Source of the DNA: Massiliimalia sp050943535
GTDB lineage: Bacteria; Bacillota; Clostridia; Oscillospirales; Ruminococcaceae
Direction: 5' to 3'
NCBI GenBank assembly: GCA_050943535.1
Contig: JBMNPJ010000004.1
Location: 124,001 to 188,000 of the forward strand
DNA: 64,000 nt
Part shown: piece by piece, positions 61,064 through 64,000 of the stretch
Position numbering within the stretch: the first letter of the stretch is position 1
Layout of the letters: the number at the start of each line of letters is the position of its first letter
Notes under the pieces: model-generated
Databases searched by the model: none
What the model was told of the DNA's origin: nothing
What the model saw: the letters and a program-made list of their open reading frames with translations, nothing else
Made by a program: the position numbers and the translations under genes

Positions 61064-62854
61064 ATGTCAAAGACAAATGAAATTCTGGCTCAACTGCGGG
61101 CGGCAATGAAGGAAAATGGAGTATCTGGTTATCTGATTCCTTCCGGAGACCCACATATGAGTGAGTACCCTCCCGCTTATTGGGAAAGCCGTTCTTTTTG
61201 CTCTGGTTTTAATGGTTCTGCCGGCACATTGGCAGTTACTTTAACCGGAAGTGCACTTTGGACAGACGGCCGGTACTTTATTCAGGCACAGCGCCAGATT
61301 GAGGACAGCGAAATCCAGCTGATGCGCCAGGGCGAACCAGGGGTTCCCAGTATTTCAGAATGGCTGCTGGAACAGTTGGAAGACGGCACAGTTATGGGAC
61401 TGGATGGTATGACAAACTCTGCTGGTTTTGTACAGGAATTGTCTGATGTTCTTGGCAAAAAAAACATCACCATTCATTCTCTAGATTTGATCCCTACTGT
61501 ATGGGCTGATCGTCCGGCTATGCCTGCCACCCAGTGTTATTTATTGGATGTGGCTCATACAGGAAAAACCGCTGGAGAAAAGATTCAGGAATTAAAGGGT
61601 AAGCTGAAAGAACTGGGCGCAGACAGCATGATGGTAACCCGTCTGGACGATATTGCATGGCTTTTAAATGTGCGGGCAGATGATGTGGCAAATACTCCAT
61701 ATGTTTTGTCTTTCTGTCTGGTAGAAAAAGAAAAAGCGGTATTTTTCACCAATCTGGATCGGGTTCCTGCACAGGTAAAATCAGAACTGGAAAAAGACGG
61801 AATTACATTGCTCCCATATGAAAAAGCTTTGGATGCAGTAAAAGAGATCTCTGCTCCTACTGCGATGCTGTTTGACAAAGCGGCAGTAAACTACAGCTTG
61901 CTTCAGGCAATGGAAGAAAATGAAGCCATTACAGTGGTTCCGGGAACAGACCCAATTCAGCTGATGAAAGGGATTAAAAATCCTCAGGAAATTAAAAGTA
62001 TCATCAACGCTCATGTAAAAGACGGGATCGCTATGGTACGGTTCCAGATGGAATTGGAATCCCGGCTGGAAAAGGGTGAACTGCTGACCGAAATGGATGT
62101 CAGCCGCATGCTCCGTCATTGGCGTTCTCAGCAGCCTCTGTTTTTGGATGAAAGCTTTGTAACTATTGCAGCATATGGTGCCAACGCGGCCATGATGCAC
62201 TATCATCCTACAGAGGAAAACTGTTCTGTGATTGGACGGCATGGATTCCTCCTTTGTGACTGCGGTGGGCAGTATGAAGATGGTACCACCGATGTTACCC
62301 GTACTTATGCAGTGGGTGCTTTGTCCGAAGAAGATAAAATTTTCTACACTCGGGTTTTAAAGGCTCATATTGGATTGTCTTCTGCCAAATTTCCTTCCGG
62401 CATTACCTGCGGCAATATTGATGCGCTGTCTCGTATTCAGCTTTGGAAAGAAGGTTTGGATTACCGCTGCGGCACCGGACACAGTGTATGCTTTGTAGGT
62501 GCTGTTCATGAAGGACCGCAGAGCCTGCGTGCCAATAACCATGTGGTTTTGGTTCCTGGTATGACCTTGACTGATGAACCTGGTATCTATGAAGAAAATC
62601 AGGTGGGAATCCGGATTGAAAATGAAATTCTGTGTAAAGAATGGAAAAAGACAGAATACGGTCAATTTTTGTGTTTTGAAGCCTTTACTTATGTTCCGAT
62701 TGACACCACACCTCTGGTGACAGATCTGATGACCGAAGAAGAAATCAGCTGGCTGAATGATTATCACCAGATGGTTCTGGAAAAATTGACCCCACATCTG
62801 ACAGAAGAAGAAAAACTGTGGCTGCAGAAAAAGTGTGCCCCAGTTAAAAAATAA
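61064..62854 (+). CDS. Xaa-Pro aminopeptidase, M24B family
   Basis: A 596-aa long-form aminopeptidase P with two creatinase-like N-terminal domains (about 1-305), a pita-bread catalytic domain and the C-terminal extension of the eukaryote-like branch. Metal ligands are visible in DCGGQYEDGTTDVTRT (two Asp), GHSVCFVGAVHEGPQ (His), MTLTDEPGIYEENQ (Glu) and GIRIENEI (Glu). It removes an N-terminal residue before proline. GAAAGGAAGAG precedes ATG 61064. Confidence 0.94.
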   Translation: MSKTNEILAQLRAAMKENGVSGYLIPSGDPHMSEYPPAYWESRSFCSGFNGSAGTLAVTLTGSALWTDGRYFIQAQRQIEDSEIQLMRQGEPGVPSISEWLLEQLEDGTVMGLDGMTNSAGFVQELSDVLGKKNITIHSLDLIPTVWADRPAMPATQCYLLDVAHTGKTAGEKIQELKGKLKELGADSMMVTRLDDIAWLLNVRADDVANTPYVLSFCLVEKEKAVFFTNLDRVPAQVKSELEKDGITLLPYEKALDAVKEISAPTAMLFDKAAVNYSLLQAMEENEAITVVPGTDPIQLMKGIKNPQEIKSIINAHVKDGIAMVRFQMELESRLEKGELLTEMDVSRMLRHWRSQQPLFLDESFVTIAAYGANAAMMHYHPTEENCSVIGRHGFLLCDCGGQYEDGTTDVTRTYAVGALSEEDKIFYTRVLKAHIGLSSAKFPSGITCGNIDALSRIQLWKEGLDYRCGTGHSVCFVGAVHEGPQSLRANNHVVLVPGMTLTDEPGIYEENQVGIRIENEILCKEWKKTEYGQFLCFEAFTYVPIDTTPLVTDLMTEEEISWLNDYHQMVLEKLTPHLTEEEKLWLQKKCAPVKK

Positions 62855-62888
62855 GTACTGGATAAAAGTGCTTATTAGTCTTTCTTTA
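62850..62888 (+). terminator. Weak terminator overlapping the end of the aminopeptidase gene
   Basis: AATAAGTACT (62850-62859) pairs with AGTGCTTATT (62867-62876, one mismatch or wobble), then AGTCTTTCTTT, a broken T run. Confidence 0.5.
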
Positions 62889-63230
62889 AACTTCATACGG
62901 TTGCAAAACTGAAAGTCTGAGCGCCGTAGCGCTTTCCAGAAAACAACCGTTTTGCACAAGTGTACAGACAACACTTGGGGTGTCCAGAGGGGCAGGCCGA
63001 CTAGCCATATATTTCCGGAGGACGCCCCTCTGGTGGCCTTTTCTTTCCATTTCTTTTGGCCATCAAAAGAAATGGTGCAGGCGTGGTCAGGGGACACTGT
63101 CCGCCGTAAGCCCACAAAAGAAAAACAAAAAATTTGTCTCCGACGGTCTAAGGGGCTCACGCCCCTTAGATATCCCAAAAAGACAAAGTTTGTACAACTT
63201 TTTCTTGCAATATACTTTATCGACAAGTTG
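62889..63230. repeat. Gene-free composite palindromic element
   Basis: Within about 340 bases lie successive perfect inverted repeats: CAAGTGT/ACACTTG (62957-62977), CCAGAGGGGC/GCCCCTCTGG (62984-63033), CCATTTCTTTTG/CAAAAGAAATGG (63047-63075) and TCTAAGGGGC/GCCCCTTAGA (63147-63170). Reading frames across it are short, unsupported by an SD and change phase; I see no gene. The dense palindromes look like a dispersed non-coding element or RNA. Confidence 0.6.
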
Positions 63231-63232
63231 AA

Positions 63233-63268
63233 GCGCCGCAAACCAAGGTTTGCGGCGCTCTCTTTTTT
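63233..63268 (+). terminator. Strong terminator after the palindromic element
   Basis: GCGCCGCAAACC and its perfect complement with a two-base spacer, then TCTCTTTTTT. Confidence 0.85.
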
Positions 63269-63347
63269 ATAGAATCAATGTGTCAACGCAATAAAAAGAC
63301 TAAATTTGTATAAAATAAAAAGAATTTTTTAACTTTTTGCGTAAGCC

Positions 63348-63376
63348 TTGACAAACATAAAAAGATCAATTATATT
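63348..63376 (+). promoter_or_regulatory. Sigma-A promoter of the PerR/Fur gene
   Basis: TTGACA (63348-63353), 17 bases, TATATT (63371-63376). Confidence 0.82.
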
Positions 63377-63380
63377 AGAA

Positions 63381-63395
63381 ATAGAATAATTCTAA
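63381..63395. promoter_or_regulatory. PerR/Fur-type operator
   Basis: ATAGAATAATTCTAA contains a perfect 6-1-6 palindrome and matches the 7-1-7 PerR box in most positions. It sits just after the -10, over the transcription start, so the regulator probably represses itself. Confidence 0.7.
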
Positions 63396-63410
63396 GTTTG
63401 GTGACAGAAG

Positions 63411-63806
63411 ATGCGATACGAAAATATTATTTTAGAAATGATCAATACTTCGAAAGAACATATGACGGCGGAGCAGGTTTTCTTTCAGTTAAAAGAAAGC
63501 TATCCGTCAGTGGTACTGGCTACGGTTTATAATAACCTGAATCATCTTTATGAGCAGGGGAAAATTCGAAAAATTAGCATTGAAGGATCCCCAGATCGCT
63601 ACGATAAAAATACCCGGCATGATCACTTAATCTGCCGCTGCTGTGGGAAATTGTCTGATATTTATCTGTCTGATATTACCGCACAATTGGAACAGCAAAT
63701 GGGTTTTTCCATTGAAGGCTATGACCTGAAAGTTCAGTACCTTTGTCCACAGTGCCGTGCAAAACAAACGGCAGAATCTAGCTTATGTGAGTCAGAAGAC
63801 TCATAA
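63411..63806 (+). CDS. Fur-family regulator, PerR-like
   Basis: A 131-aa Fur/PerR regulator: winged helix with VVLATVYNNLNHLYEQGKI and the metal region DRYDKNTRHDHLICRCCGKLSDI, followed by a second zinc pair LCPQC. The Asp and His pattern around DRYD and HDH is closer to PerR (peroxide sensing with Fe or Mn) than to Fur or Zur, but this cannot be settled by eye. The SD is weak (GGTGACAG). An operator overlaps the promoter. A QueD-like gene follows by 23 bases. Confidence 0.9.
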   Translation: MRYENIILEMINTSKEHMTAEQVFFQLKESYPSVVLATVYNNLNHLYEQGKIRKISIEGSPDRYDKNTRHDHLICRCCGKLSDIYLSDITAQLEQQMGFSIEGYDLKVQYLCPQCRAKQTAESSLCESEDS

Positions 63807-63829
63807 ATATAAAAAAGGAGGTCTACATC

Positions 63830-64000
63830 ATGAGAAGTATCACAACATTAGATTTACAGTATGCCCACAGATTTTATGGATTTAAGGGAGAAGCTCAGTA
63901 TCTTCACGGTCACACTGGCGTTTTGACCATTGAGGTAGAAGATACCATTGAACCAGGAGTTAACATGGTATTCCCATGTAATGAGATTCAGAAAACAGCT
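63830..64000 (+). CDS. 6-carboxytetrahydropterin synthase (QueD family), N-terminal part
   Basis: The first 57 codons of a gene cut by the window edge. Zinc ligands are visible: His13 in QYAHRFYG and the HGH at 26-28 (YLHGHTG), the QueD/PTPS signature. The enzyme makes the queuosine/7-deazaguanine precursor from dihydroneopterin triphosphate. AAAAAAGGAGGT lies 8-9 bases before ATG 63830. It follows the Fur-family gene and may share its transcript. Confidence 0.8.
   Translation, partial: MRSITTLDLQYAHRFYGFKGEAQYLHGHTGVLTIEVEDTIEPGVNMVFPCNEIQKTA

Noticed and set aside
62952..63272. 106-codon frame across the palindromic element
   Set aside because: No SD, no domain, and it runs through stem arms and the terminator; better explained as non-coding.

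Overview
This 64 kb window is a chromosomal segment of an anaerobic, probably endospore-forming low/mid-GC Firmicute of class Clostridia, most likely an Oscillospirales (Ruminococcaceae/Oscillospiraceae-like) gut bacterium. Basis: a glycyl-radical pyruvate formate-lyase with its activase, a GerW/YtfJ sporulation protein beside scpAB, meso-diaminopimelate dehydrogenase, Firmicute gene order (yicC-remA-gmk-rpoZ-coaBC-priA-def-fmt-yugP-rsmB-rlmN-prpC-prkC-rsgA-thiN), purine-rich Shine-Dalgarno (SD) sites and many textbook sigma-A promoters and U-tailed terminators. The order-level assignment is inference. No tRNA, rRNA, CRISPR array, transposase or prophage gene was seen.

Layout. 1-5.4 kb: end of pflB, pflA, a LysR regulator diverging from a CMD-cupin enzyme, and a MarR-MATE efflux operon. 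5.4-14.5 kb: housekeeping (dacF, pgi, a small P-loop protein, ddh, yceD-rpmF, a DUF512 radical-SAM-like protein, der, plsY). 14.7-18.1 kb: an uncharacterised trio made of an MtaA/URO-D-family protein fused to a thioredoxin-like domain, a BioB/PylB/HydE-type radical SAM enzyme and a CobW/COG0523 GTPase. 18.2-19.9 kb: gpsA plus a small P-loop kinase. 20-29 kb: a catabolic-looking unit with a sugar-type ABC importer (lipoprotein and two permeases, no ATPase), a YesM/YesN two-component system and two URO-D-fold proteins. 29-35.3 kb: rpmB, a site-2 protease homologue, scpA-scpB-DUF2953-gerW-dacF, rluB. 35.3-39 kb: a three-gene biotin-dependent carboxyltransferase set (12S-like, 1.3S-like, 5S-like) resembling transcarboxylase and lacking a membrane decarboxylase. 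39-41 kb: two membrane proteins, then a gene-free stretch with three to four tandem ~100 bp palindromic repeats. 41-56.2 kb: the large conserved housekeeping run. 56.2-64 kb: folT under a tetrahydrofolate riboswitch (minus strand), an AI-2E-family permease, corA preceded by a possible 29-codon leader peptide, an orphan eutH-like gene, an Xaa-Pro aminopeptidase, a gene-free composite palindromic element, a PerR/Fur regulator with its own operator, and the start of a QueD-family gene.

The best candidates for undescribed biology are the two URO-D clusters (14.7-18.1 and 20-29 kb). Both carry proteins of the corrinoid methyltransferase fold with no corrinoid protein nearby: one is tied to redox, radical and metal-chaperone functions, the other to carbohydrate-type import and sensing. 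Other points worth attention are the transcarboxylase-like operon with a divergent active-site loop, the corA leader peptide, a LysR gene that appears to start at AUC, and the covarying tandem palindromes. All functional statements rest on reading motifs and context; no searches were run.
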